From NCBI GenBank assembly GCA_001599815.1, contig BCIA01000003.1, positions 5,185,598-5,249,597 of the forward strand: 64,000 nt of DNA. The letters run 5' to 3'. Each line of letters starts with the position of its first letter. The stretch's first letter is position 1. Made by a program: the position numbers and the translations under genes. Shown here piece after piece: positions 32,636-44,805 of the stretch. Source of the DNA: Furcasterigmium furcatum (Eukaryota > Ascomycota > Sordariomycetes > Glomerellales > Plectosphaerellaceae). Below the pieces are notes generated by a model that was not told where the DNA came from, searched no databases, and worked only from the letters and a program-made list of their open reading frames with translations.

Positions 32636-35600
32636 TCAAATATTGTCGCTGATTCTCATCATGCTCTCCCCTTGCCCGGAACATTCAACTTGACCATCAA
32701 ACGAGGCTCCGAAGCCGCTAATACGGGGGTCAGGACTATTGAACAGAAAGGCTTCCACCAGGGAACATACCTCGAGATTCTTCAACTTTCGCCCATCGTC
32801 CTGCTTGTCATGGGCCCCAAGTACCAGGTCTGCTAGGTCTTTCTTCGAATCTTGGACCTGCATCACTCGCTGCAAAAGAAAGTCAGCACAACGAGACTCA
32901 GTCTAGTCAGCCACCTACGATCAAACTAACCTCCTCGAAAGTGTCACGGACAAAAAGTCGAACCGTGGTGACTTCCTGTCTCTGGCCCATCCGGTGGATG
33001 CGAGCGAGCGCCTGCTCCTCTACCGTCGGGTTCCAGTGCGGCTCGAGAAGATACGCCCGAGAGGCCGCAGTCAATGTCAACCTACAGTTCTCGTCAGCTC
33101 GTCCCAATTGCATGCCCTTTTTCGCGAAATCTTACCCCACGGCTCCGCAGGACAGCGTGAGGAGCAGCACCTGGACGCTCGGGTCCTGCTGAAACCTGTC
33201 CACCACTGGTTGCCTCTCTGCTTGGGGCACTTTACCGTCGAACCGAAGAACGGAGATAGATGCTCTTCGTAGACCAGCCTCGACCATGTCAAGGCTCATT
33301 CTCCACGCGGAGAAGACCACGCTGCTCCAAGTCAGAAAGATCACACATTGCTCGGCTTCAGACTCACCTCTTCACCCCAGGGGGAAGGGCCTGGATCTGG
33401 CCAACCAGACTCGCCACCTTGGTCGAGAGAACGATGGGCTGGTGTGCGTTAAGTGTCTTGGTAAGGGGAAGAGCATCATCCGCGGGTGAGTCCAAAAACA
33501 CCTGCGCAATCGGACAAGGGACATCGTGGCCGCACTTGACCGCATCTCCATTCATGATGGCCGACATGGCGCAGTTCGAGCAGATGCACCGCAGACACTG
33601 GGCGAAATGCATGGTGCCGACGTCTTGCTCAAAGTCCAACGACTGCACGTCCGAATGGCAGCCGTGGCAGTGCATCGAGCCTATCTCGCAACACCTGGAG
33701 AAAGACTGCTGCGCGACCTGGTTCCAGTCGACAGAGTCCAGGGAATGCTGTAGGGCGTCGGAAACCTGGTGCCGGTGCTCATAGTACACGCCGAGATCGC
33801 ACACCATCCTCATGGCCTCGAGCCTCTGGAGCGCGTTGAGATACGACCGGCCACCAGCTCCGTCTGCCGCGGATATCATTGCCTCGTCGAGTTGGGCAAT
33901 CGCACCGTCTCGGATCTCGTCGTAGAAAGCCCGCTCCTTCGGGTTAAATTCGACGGGACACAGCAGATCTCTCCTCGGGGGCAACTTGACTGTCTGTCGT
34001 GGCCGACGGAGGAGCAGGTGGCGTGACAATCTGATGAGTCTCTTCTTTGCTTCTTCCTCGTTCCGATCCTTCCACAGGTTCGAGATGTCTCGGTCGAAGA
34101 CCTTTTGGTCCGAGTAGGGGTGGACCTGCAGGAAACTGAGCAAGGCGGAGAAATCCTTCAGATGGTTCTGGATCGGTGTGCCCGTGACTGCCCAGCGCGA
34201 GCGTCCCTTCAACTTACCGAGGGCTTGTGCCATCTGGGTCTGAAGGTTCTTGATGTTGTGAGCTGGTTTCAGCTGTCAGCTAGGTTGCCCATGCTTGTAG
34301 ACTCCATGGGGACGGCACGTACCTTCGTCGAGAACAATGCGCTTCCACTGAATGTCGAACAATGAGGATCGTGCGCCGTTCTTTCCCGCTGCTTTCCACT
34401 CTGCGGAAACAGTGTGGTAGGTTGTCAAGACTATGCCCCGGCATTGCAGCAGTTGGAGGTCCAGGGTCCGCGAGGTGCCGTGATATCGCAGCAACGTGAT
34501 CGCTGTTGGCCAAGTATGGCTGTTACGGGCTGTTAGTTTGAATTCCCTAGTAATTAGTTGGCAGTCTCATTCAATGCAACTCACGTAGATACTTCCGCTT
34601 CCCACGTTCCCAGCACTGCGAGGATGGTTAGAAACATCTACTCGATGGAGGAGGGGTGCCAAAGGGCTTACTCGGGGGTGGCACAACCACCAAGGTCAAA
34701 TTTGAAGAGAAGTGCGGCTGCGGTGGGAACATAGTGGCTGATAGTGAGATATCAACTCCCTCATCGGTCGCAACCAGGGAGATCATCGCAAGAGTCTTGC
34801 CAAATCCCATCGGATCCGCGATGACTCCCCCAAAGAAGTCAGGCGGCATATCCATTTGTTGAATTCCCGATATCATATTGACGAAGCTTGAAATGTCAGC
34901 ACTTATTTCATCATCACTCGGGGACATCTTACGAGACACTCTCGTGGGTTTCCCTGACGTCCCAGAGATCTGGCACTGGAGGCTCCAGCGCGAACCCCCA
35001 CCCCCTCTCTCTTCGAAGCATGAACGTGAGAGCCTGCTTCTGGTGTCTGGCAGAGAATTAGCTTCGATACGTACTTCAGGTTGGAAATTTGGTCATACTT
35101 CTCCAAAGCTGTGCGAATCCCCTGGGGTTGCGGCGTCTCGGCCAAGTCCTCATTGGACTCGAAGATATCCAGCGCTGCCGATTCGATCCTCCTCTCTTTC
35201 AGGTCCGACAGCTCATGCTGGCTGTTCTTGAGATCGGAGGTCCACATACACGTGGCGATGTCGACGGATGACAGCCGGTGAGGATTGAAATATCTCACGT
35301 GCCGCCCAGCATCCACGGGGTCCTGGAGGTAAATGCCCTCGTCCTGGAAGAATGAGCCTACTTCTTCGAAGGCAGAGATGGGCCCGAAGATTGTGATGGA
35401 AACCAGACACGGATGAATTCGAGAGTAGCGGGACGCTGGCGCTGGCCTGGAGGGATCGTCTGAGCAAAGCACCTCCAACTCGAGGCCCGGGTCGGCTAGC
35501 AACGCCTCGGTGATGTGAGTGTGCTCGGTCTTGATGGTTCCATGTATCGGAGGGCCATGTTCTCCTTCCAACTCAAAATTGACTTCATCGGCCAGTTTGG

Positions 35601-35970
35601 CCTTGCGCGGTAACGCCTGCGCTACTTCTGAGGATGCCGTGAGCGATGCACCCAAGTCGGCGATCTGAGTAAAGGATGGTCTAGTTAGACCCTGAGAGAG
35701 CTTGATGCTGAAAATTTCGGTACTGACCATGCCGAAGCACACGATTTCCTCCAATTCATGGCGTATGCTCTGCGTTTCTGCACCGGTATTGCTCCAAACC
35801 ATCTGGTCGTTTCCGCAGCCTTGCGGTACATTCGAGCTGTATTGCGTCCATCCCTCCCAGTGCTGCGCCCCAGCCACAGCCTGCTCTTGGAAGGTCTCAC
35901 CGCCGAAATCGTAAGCTTCTTGGCCGTCGTAGGCCACGCGCTGGCGTTTATTGGGGTGAAACTCCGACAT
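32636..35970 (-). CDS. SNF2-family DNA-dependent ATPase (Rad5/RAD16-like)
   Basis: Minus-strand exons: 35728-35970, 34933-35664, 34672-34886, 34585-34615, 34323-34519, 33368-34262, 33136-33321, 32931-33081, 32636-32869; about 951 aa. After an unrecognised N-terminal third come the ATPase start HQKQALTFMLRRE, Walker A DPMGFGKTLAM (about 341-350), a DEAH box completed across a splice, and TGTPIQNHLKDF. A Cys-rich RING-like patch follows (CHGC...CLRCICSNC...CGHDVPC). The C-lobe has SVVFSAWRM and the arginine-finger block RIHRMGQ. This order fits Rad5/RAD16-type chromatin or DNA-damage translocases. One problem: the frame changes near 35045. It can be joined only by a 28-nt GT-AG gap (35047-35074), too short for a normal intron, or by a one-base frameshift. 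The 63-nt first intron is in frame and could be retained. The exact C-terminus is uncertain, as a GTATGT donor follows ...KNLE. Confidence 0.82.
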
Positions 35971-36334
35971 TCCCGGGCAGAGGCATAGGTCTGAGGGTCT
36001 CGTGGACTTGACTTGGTGAAGGTAGATTGATCTATGGTGAAAGAGGTTCTCACGGTGGGTGAGGCAGCCTGATGTCCTCTCCCTCAGCTGCCGCCAGACC
36101 CCTGTCCTCCGTGCCGCGGGCTGATCAGTTGTTGCATATTGTGGCTCAGCAACATGCAGGCGGCTGCTTCGCCACCATCTGGCGCCCTCGGTCGCACTCG
36201 ACCACAGCCTGATGCTCATGGACAGACATTTCTCCCACGGTCAGGCTTCATCTTCCTCACGACATGAACAAGAGCTGACACGGGGTGCCGCGAAGAGAAC
36301 CACTTCGGCGGATGTGCCGCGTCCACCAGTCGCC
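35971..36334. promoter_or_regulatory. Divergent promoter, SNF2 ATPase / NACHT gene
   Basis: This 364-bp spacer separates the start codons of two head-to-head genes, so it must hold both promoters unless the leaders overlap. The NACHT frame is also open upstream to 36212, so part of the spacer could be coding if an earlier start is used. No clear TATA box is seen. Confidence 0.5.
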
Positions 36335-39300
36335 ATGCCGCTACGATCGAAACGCTCCGGCCTCGCCTTACAGGTCCTCCAGAACGCTCACAAGGACCTC
36401 GAGGGCAAGCTCTCCGGGCTCCACCTACAAGAGTTCAGGCAGACGACCTTGGAAGATGCGAGGAAAGCCGTGTTGGACACCGAGGCCCGAATGGCCGCCC
36501 GAGGATGCCTGCGAAATACCCGCAGGCTGATGCCTCTCTTCGAAGGCCTGCACCACTACTCCAAGGTCATCGAGGTTCTCTGCAACGGGGTGCCCTTCAT
36601 GCCGCTGGTGTGGGCGCCCATCAGGTTCATCATCAACGTGACCTGCGAGAACTTCAAAGCCTTCGACAAGATCATCGTTCAGTACGCCCGCATTGGCGAG
36701 GCTCTCATGCGGTTCAAAACCCTTCAAGCCACGTTCGCGGAGCATCCAGAGTTCCAGCAGATCGTGGCCGTGTTTTACTCTGACATCCTCGAGTTCAACG
36801 GAGAAGCCTACAAGTTCGTCACGAGAAGTGGTCAGTTTCCGATCCCCAGACACCTTGAACGTCGGTCTATTATAGCATTTCACGCTGACTCTCGCTGACC
36901 AGCCTGGGAGCTGTTCTTCCTCACGTCCTGGGGGCGCTTTGAGAGGCGATTCGAGTCAATCATGCAAAACCTGGAGGCCCATGAGAAACTGCTCGACAAA
37001 ACCGCCAACGCCCTGGACATTGCCGAGGCCCGTCGCTCTCGGGAACTTCTACAACAGGAGAGAGTCGAGAACCTCGCCAAGGTCGCAGAAGCGGAAAAGG
37101 CCCGACACGCCAGCCTGTACCAAGAGATCAGCGCGTGGCTGAAGGTGGACGACACGGAGCAGGCCCTCGTCTTCGACTCCATCACGCAAGAGGTGGCCAA
37201 GTATCCCGGCACCTGCGACTGGGTCACTCAGCACGATCGATTGCGGACATGGCTCCGAGAAGGTTCGGGGAGCGGCTTTCTCTGGCTACAGGGAAGCCCG
37301 GGGAGCGGAAAGACGTCGCTCGCGAATCGTCTCATCGCCTTTCTGCAGACTCGACCCGACTCGACCGTCGTCCGTCACTTCTGCAACGCGCTCACGCCTG
37401 TCTCGACGAATTACGACTCCATCCTTCGCTCATTGCTCTTCCAGCTGGTTCGAACAAACGAGGACTTGGTCGCGTACATCCACAGCCTCAAGACCACCGA
37501 GTTCCTAGAGAAGACCGTCACGCCCAAGGCTCTCGAAGATATCATCAAGAACGTCTCCGGCGCTGTTCGTTCGAATCCCGCAAAGAACCACACGATACAC
37601 ATTGTCATTGACGGTCTCGACGTGTGTGATGAAGAGAAACAGAAACGGCTCATTTGGCTACTGGAAAGACTGGTGACGCCAGCCATTTCGTCGACATGCT
37701 CCTGCAAAGTGCTCCTCGTGTCCCGACGGACCGAGCTCTTGCGGAAACGGATGCGAAACATGTCCAAAATCTCTCTGAATGATGAGGCTAAGCACGTTGC
37801 GAGCAGCATTGAAAGTTATGCACGACAACGCTTCGGCTCCATGCGAAGCCGTCTCCATGAACTGGGCATTGGCGACGCTCAAGTCAGGACGCTGTCGCAG
37901 CAGCTCGCAGCCAAAGCAGATGGTACAGCCCAGATCTCCCTATTGTGTTAAACCTTTGCTAACCAGTTTGGCCAGGCATGTTTCTTTGGGCGCGACTAGT
38001 ACTCGACTACGTCTCCCGCAACGTCTTCCACCGCGGGCATGAGATCGAGAACGCCATCAGCATCCTGCCGAGGGAGCTGGGCGAGTTGTAAGTTGAACCG
38101 AACTCATCGTCCTCAAAATCTTCTGAGCTCACCGGGATATCTCGATAGTTATGAAAAGATCCTCCGCCAGACCCTCTCCAACTTCGACAAGCAGTCCGTT
38201 CAGCGCCTGACCTCGATGTTCGGCTGGATAGCGTACGCCAAACGACCCCTGAGAAAGGTCGAGCTCCAGTCAGCCATCACGTTTGCTTCGGGCAACCCGG
38301 AAGAACAGGACGTAGTACCAAGTTACGTCCTGGGACTATGCTCGCAACTCGTCGAGGAGCGCCCAGACTCGACGCTCGCCCTAATTCATAGTTCCGTCAA
38401 GGAGTAAAGTGCCTGATCCGAGACAATATTAAGCATTCTGCTAACAATTTTCCAGATACCTCGAGTCTCCTGAGGCCCTGATCAAGCTGTCGGACCAAAT
38501 TGCCCTGGCAGAGCACGCCACAGCTTCGATCACATGCCTCCTCTCGGCCACCAGATGTTTCACGTCCCAGGAGATTGATCAAAGGAAGCAGCAGCAGCTA
38601 GTGCTCCGTGGATTGCATGCTTTCCAGCTATATGCCCAGGAGCACTGGATAGATTTTATCTTGGTACTCGGCTCTTCTGACCGCCCAGTTCGATTCGACG
38701 ACACTCTGCACGATCTCATGCACAGACTGTCTTCTACACTCGATCGGATGCATCAGCGTGAGAATCCTGAGCCGCTGACAAATGCGCCCCTCGATCCACG
38801 GCTAAGCTGCATCGATCATCTTCCTGGGCTTCATAGAGCTGGCGCAGCTATTCTCAAGGCTCGACTCCTCGGCCTTCGAGCGACAACTGGTACTTCATCC
38901 CCTATCTGCGCCGCCGTAGTTCCAATTGCTAATCACTCCTATAGAGGAGATATTGGCCGTCGGCCCTTCGACTGCGCTAGGCCAGGTCCTGTCCCAGTAT
39001 CAAGCCATCATTCGGGACATTCTCTCCAGACAAAACGTCGCGGGCATCAGTCTCGACAAGCTCGCCAACTTCCAGGAAACCCATAAAGTATTTGCGTTCA
39101 CCTGCCGCCTCGGAGGCTGCCGCCGGCTCGCCGCCGGCTTCGAGACGGAGAAGCTCCGGGACCAGCACGAGGAGTCGCACCGTTCATTTCTGAGATGCGA
39201 GTCTGCTGGCTGTCGCTACCCGCCATTCGTCTCGGCGAGGGGACTGCAACGGCACGTTCGGGAGGTCCATGCCGACAGGCGTCCGCGCCGGCCCATTCGA

Positions 39301-41193
39301 CGCATATCAACAGATGCGACACTCGTGGAGTCCGGAGAATCTTCAAAGAGGCCTACGGACCCGAATTGTAGAACAGCACTCCAAGACTCCCGTCCGACGC
39401 AGGTCATGCCTCGGGAACAGACGAAATCGGAATTGGCCGCATTGGATTCTTATTTCGTTGCAAACCGACTAGCAGAGTCGGCCGGTTCCATCCCTCAGCC
39501 TATCTCTTTACCATACACAGACCAAGAGAAACAGCTTCTGCTCGAGCTTGGCCTGGATGTTAGCAGTCCGGATGCACGGAGGGCTGCGTTTTCGATCCTG
39601 GTTCGGACCAAGACTGGGAGAAAGCGTGCCGAAGAAGTGTTCGGACCCGAAGTATGGAACGAGGTGCCGGGGGACGCGCTGAAGAAGGTTACGCAGCACG
39701 ATGTTCAGGTCGCCCGAGCAAGCCTCCCGTGGGTAGCGAATGCGTCAGATGAACGCTTGATGGAAATTCTCATGTCACAGAAGCGCGTGCAGTTGGACTA
39801 CTACCTCATGCGCCAGCGACAATCACAGGAGGCAGTGGCTTCCCTTGGCATGCGACCCTTCGACTACAGGTTTGATGGTCCAGTCGGCACCTGGAGCCCA
39901 CCGACATCTCAGCAAGCGCTAGCTCAATCCGCCGAAGATATGTTCGCGCCCAAAGTATGGAACGACTTATCGCAGGGTGTATTGCAAGTTACTCAGCAGG
40001 AGGTTCAGGACGCCCGAGCAATCCACCCTTGGGCAGCGAATGCGTCAGATGAACAGGTGAAGGGCTATCTCGTGACACAGAAGCACCAAGCGAACGTCGC
40101 TCTCCACCACCCGCAGATATCAGCCCCGTCACCGCAGCCGGCGCCAGCTCAGCCCGCCGAAGAAATGATCGGACCCGGCGCGACGTCACAGTTGCCTTCT
40201 CAGCCCTCTGAGAATTCCGCCGAGGTTGAGGCTGAGCCGAATGGCCGCAGCAGTGGATTGAGCATTGATGTGAAGCTGGCGCGGGCCCAGGGAAATCGGT
40301 TGCCACAAGCTTCCCGGACGCCTCTCATAATTCCGAAGCCCAGTGCTCTCCGCCTGAACATTCCACCAATGTATCGCGTAGATCCCGGCAGCTCGGTTCC
40401 CATGCTACAGCATCACCCCCAACCTGCTCCGGCGGGCTCACCACCGGTCAATGGTGCATACGAGACCCCAGAAGCTCCGGTCAAGCAGTATCCCCCCCTC
40501 AGGAACACCAGGCAGTTGGACCCGGATTCAGATTGGCGACAGCTGGACATGAGTCGCGGCGGCGCAGATCAAGACGCGTTGAGGCAGCAGTGGTCACGCG
40601 ACTGGAAAAGGACGAAAACTCCTTCTCCGGGTCCTCCTTCGGAAGCTGGCCGAGAGACAAATGTCCCACAGCGACATGGAGATTCCCCAGGCTCTTTCCC
40701 TCAACCAAGACCTCCCAGTGCGACCCCCATCATCGATCTGGGTACAGAGAAGATACCGGGTGACGACCATAACCTGAGACCAATCGCCAACACCACAGTC
40801 GATCCTGAGGGCCGTACATGGAATCAAAGGGGCGGACCCACGGGCCTATGGTATCAGGGAGTAGACGCGCCGAGGCAGCCGTCCTCGGGAGCCATGGACG
40901 CTCAACCCCTCCCATTGCCCCTGGATGCACAGCGTGAGAGTGTCAATGGCGGACATTCGGGAGATTCAGCAGCTCGACAGTTGTACCCAGAACATTGGTA
41001 CCAAGCCGACCCACATCCGTTAGGGAGCGGAACGGAAGACAAATTGCTTGAGCAGACATTCTCCGAGACGACGAATGGGGAAAGCAATGGCTCCATCACG
41101 CAAGGTCGGAACAACCACCGGAAAATAGAGCAGATGAATGGGAAGGTTGGGTTCGCGACAATTAATGGCGGGCCCCTATTCAACTTTAGGTAA
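36335..41193 (+). CDS. NACHT (NLR-like) NTPase with C2H2 zinc fingers
   Basis: Seven exons (36335-36830, 36903-37922, 37976-38087, 38149-38403, 38456-38757, 38807-38889, 38947-41193) give 1504 aa, with phase kept throughout. Residues 1-230 are a helical N-terminal region of the kind (DUF7708-like) found before fungal NACHT domains. The NACHT domain has Walker A GSPGSGKTSL (296-305), Walker B HIVIDGLDVCDEE (about 398-410) and a winged-helix part (GWIAYAKRPLRKVELQSAI). Then come two C2H2-type fingers (C-x4-C-x15-H-x3-H at about 809-834; C-x4-C-x13-H-x4-H at 840-864). The last 600 residues are mostly low-complexity, with a repeated module. Typical fungal relatives end in ankyrin, WD or TPR repeats. 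Such STAND proteins act in non-self recognition and cell-death signalling; the role here is inferred. Confidence 0.83.
39628..40088 (+). repeat. Duplicated module in the NACHT protein tail
   Basis: Two units of about 155 bp, 303 bp apart (39628-39785 and 39931-40088), encode similar 50-residue modules. Both read A-E-[ED]-[VM]-F-x-P-[EK]-V-W-N, then V-T-Q-x-[DE]-V-Q-x-A-R-A, then P-W-x-A-N-A-S-D-E. A third partial start (AEEMIGPG) lies at about 40158. The duplication is direct evidence of repeat growth in the C-terminal tail. Confidence 0.85.
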
Positions 41194-42608
41194 GGAGATC
41201 TATCCATCTGACTGTCAGTCAATCGACTTAGAGTTCTCGGCGTCATCCCCATATGCCTCTTTAGTCAAGAATAGAATCTAAAGAAGACAACACACGCTAG
41301 CCTAATATGACTCAGCCCACCAGGAAATACATGTCGTCCCCTTACCACAACAGCAAGCAACCAGGGCGGACGGTCAACAGAACCGGTCGATCTCGCGACA
41401 GTGAGGGTGATTGATTCTCTAAACAAGCGGGAGAGGCACGTGAAGAACCTAGAAAATCAACTGAGCAAGAGGAAAGGAAGTTGATGAGCCCAATGCATGG
41501 GATTTCATGTACGTGTAATCCAGCAACCCAGGCCGCGTAAGTAGTATTCGAACATATGCACTCAAGCCGATACTCTACCTCCATTGCCTATATGCTACAA
41601 CGTCAGTCTTCTGCTTTTCATTGTCCACCAAAATGTCTTCACCACGGCCTTCTTACCTTGTATGGACAGTGGCTTGACTTTTACCTGCAGTCATGGTCAG
41701 GTGAGGCTGGCCTACGCGTCCGCCGGATGATCCGGACGCGTGCGCAAGCAACATCACGCGGTTGCCGGCCCTCGGAAACAGGGCGTATCCCCGTGGAGTT
41801 TGCCAAGATATCACGCCTTGGCCGCCTCGCCCGAGGAGATCGGGCTTAAGGCGCCCTTCGCACCGGCACACCCATCTGGCTAAATGCCGCCCGGCTCCGA
41901 GACTTGGCCAGCTACGTAGATCCATACTCGTATCGGGCGGTCGGGCGTCTGCCACATCTCGGCAAAACCTCTCGGCGCGTCCCTTGGCGTTGACGTCGCC
42001 CGAAGAGCCTCCATCCCTTCATCAACGGTCCGCTTTCCCATTGGCCTGTTGGTCGTGATTCTCCATATCGAGTCTCCTCCTCCATCGGGCAAACTCCAGT
42101 TTTCCTTGGATAAACCTCGGGGAGCGCTGATCAGGAACCGCTTCCCGCCGTCACGATCTTTCCATCTGGCTTTGTCAGGAGACTTGTCACTTCGGAGCGC
42201 GGCCCAGGGCCCCTGATGGCGCCTCCAGAGTCTCCATACCCCCTTTCCACCCCCACGATGGTCGACCATGCTGCCGGAGTGCCCTCCGATGGATGGATCT
42301 TCCCGCCCGGGGCCCCAGGCCCCAGCCGCCTGACACCAGAGCTGTACTCCGGAGTATCTGAACTGCGGTCCGACCGTCCGTTAGTGCCCAGTTTTCTCTC
42401 CCAGCCTGAACTCGTCCCAGGCACGTGTCCCTGATACAACACATGATGCCTCAATCTTGCGCTGCAACGCTTCTGGGTATATCTACACCCGCGATTCCAC
42501 CCTGAAGATGACAATGGATTCTTCAGCATCTTCTCATCTGTTCTTCAGCTTCATCGTTGAGTTTCAACAGCTTCGCCTACCCTCAATCCTCTACGGACAA
42601 CAGCCACC
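41194..42608. other. 1.4 kb upstream of the MFS sugar transporter
   Basis: No supported gene. Several frames on both strands around 41.7-42.5 kb are GC-rich mirror images and match nothing. The last 120 bp are a pyrimidine-rich leader ending in CAGCCACCATGG, a good fungal start context. Confidence 0.5.
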
Positions 42609-44427
42609 ATGGGATTCAAGGAGAAGATCGGTCTCGGGGACGCCCCGGCCGTCACCCAGGCCGCCCGTGATGAAGCCCCCCAGTTCGAGAGGGTCACCTG
42701 GTACAAGGAGCCTGGCCTGAGAATGCTGTTCTTCTACTGCACCGTGCTCTGCTTCTCGTCCATGGGCACTGGTTACGACAAGTGAGTGTGTTCCCGACCC
42801 CTGCCACCAGGCGTGGCCGCCGTGCTGTTCTGACACCCCTCATCAGCATGTACTTCAACAACGTCCAGAACTTCGAGAGCTGGAGGAGCATGTTCGATTA
42901 TCCCGAGGGTGACCGTCTCGGCCTCCTCGGCGCCTTCTACCAGATCGGCTCCGTCTGCTCGATCCCCATGGTCCCTTACATCTGCGACACGTGGGGTCGG
43001 AAGCCTTGCATCGCCATCGGCTTCGTCATCATGGCCGGCGGTGCTGCCATGCAGGCTGCCGCCCAGGACTACGCCACCTTTGGCGGCGGCCGTGCCGTCA
43101 TCGGCTTTGGCAACTCCTTTGCCCAGATCGCCTCCCCGATGCTGATCACGGAGATTTCCCACCCCCAGCACCGCTCCAAGTTCACGACCGTGTACAACTG
43201 TTTGTGGAACGGAGGCGCTATCATTGTCAACTGGTTCTGCTTTGGTCTGACCTTCGCTGCCCCCGGCCAGTTCCAGTGGCGCATTCCCGCTATCTTCCAG
43301 GGTCTCCCCGGTCTCGTCCAGCTCGTGATCCTCTGGTGTAGGTCGCTGGTTATCCCTCTCGTGGCCTCGTACGCGGGGATTAGAAGTAAGAGACATGTGC
43401 TGACACCGTCTTTCACTTTCTAGGGATCCCTGAATCTCCTCGTTTCCTTATTGCCAAGGATCGCCAGGACGAGGCCCTCCGCATCCTAGCCAAGTATCAC
43501 GCCAACGGGGACGCGCAGCACCCTACCGTGCAGTTCGAGTTCCGCGAGATCCGCGACACCATCAAGCTCGAGCAGATCAGCCAGAACACGACCAGCTATC
43601 TCGACTTCTTCCGGACCAAGGGCAACCGGTACCGTCTCGTCGTGCTGGCCGCGCTCGGCCTCTTCTCGCAGTGGTCCGGCAACGGCATCATCTCCAACTA
43701 CTCCAACCGTCTGTACAGGAGCGCCGGCATCACCCATGACACGCAGATCGTCGGCCTGAACGCCGGAAACACCATGATGGCCACCATCACCTCGATCACC
43801 TTCGCCCTCATGTCCGAGCGCGTGAACCGGCGCTTCTGCTTCCTCCTCGCGACGACCGGCATGCTCGTCAGCTTGATCGGGTGGACCCTCGCCTCGGGGC
43901 TCCACGAGCAGCACCAGGCCGAGGGCGCGCACATCGGCATGATCTTCCTCATCTGGCTGCACGGCTTCTTCTACGCCACGGCCTGGTCCGGCCTGCTCGT
44001 CGGCTACGCCGTCGAGCTGCTCCCCTACTCCCTCCGCGGCAAGGGCCTGATGATCATGAACATGTTCATCCAGGTCGCCCTGCTGCTCAACACCTACCTC
44101 AACCCCCTCGCCTTCGAGGCGTGGCAGGCCCCTGACGAGGAGGACGGCAGCCCCAGCCAGACAGGCTACGGCGGCACGGTCTGGTATCTTTACCTGATCT
44201 ACACCATCTGGGTCGGCTTCGAGCTCGCCTTTATCTACTTCGTGTTCGTTGAGACGCGCGGTCCTACCCTCGAGGAGCTCGTCAAGGTCATCGACGGTCC
44301 TGATGCCAAGGTGGCTGATATCGATATGGGTGTCATCGAGAAGGATCTTCACGGCGGCGCCGTCCAGGAGGTCGGCAGGTCCTCTTCTGCCGAGCAGGCC
44401 CGTGCCGAGGGCGGCAGACAGGCTTAA
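42609..44427 (+). CDS. MFS sugar transporter (lactose/hexose permease-like)
   Basis: Exons 42609-42781, 42847-43337 and 43424-44427 give 555 aa. Twelve hydrophobic segments are visible. Sugar-porter signatures are DTWGRKPCI after helix 2, IPESPRFLI before the central loop and VETRGPTLEE after helix 12. The fold and motifs match fungal lactose-permease/hexose-type proton symporters at the plasma membrane. The start at 42609 has a CCACCATGG context. The exact sugar is not predictable. It is convergent with the DUF1348 gene; about 90 bp of its downstream flank resembles sequence at 46.25 kb. Confidence 0.93.
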
Positions 44428-44518
44428 ACGCGGACGAGGCTCCTGCGCGGGCCCTGACTTTGTCCCATTGCCCTCAACTTCTCGTTCTTCTTGAGTCCCA
44501 AGACTCGGAGGATCTGCC

Positions 44519-44610
44519 CATGTTCAGTGGGATCCTTATGGCTGAAGAAGAAAGATACGTGATTGTAGAACCTGTCCCTGGGATTTGAGCTGCTAAGTGT
44601 TGTTAGACTT
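44519..44610 (+). repeat. MFS gene 3' flank, related to 46249-46340
   Basis: This segment, just downstream of the transporter stop, aligns with 46249-46340 in the same order: CATGTTCA..GGG.TCCTT, GTAGAACC.GT.CCTGG, TTGTTAGA. I judge roughly 65-70 percent identity by eye. Confidence 0.5.
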
Positions 44611-44805
44611 GGAATACAGTTCTTGGCTTTGAGTGGTTCAGAATTGAGGGGTGCCTTGATGGCGGCAAGAAATTCACATCGGGAACTCCTTCAGTGGAAG
44701 ATGTTGACTTTTGTGACTGCTTCTGGCTATAATAGAAAATTCCTACGCCATGAACAAACAACCACGCCTATCGGCCACTCAGGCATGCGCTACATTGCCG
44801 CCATC

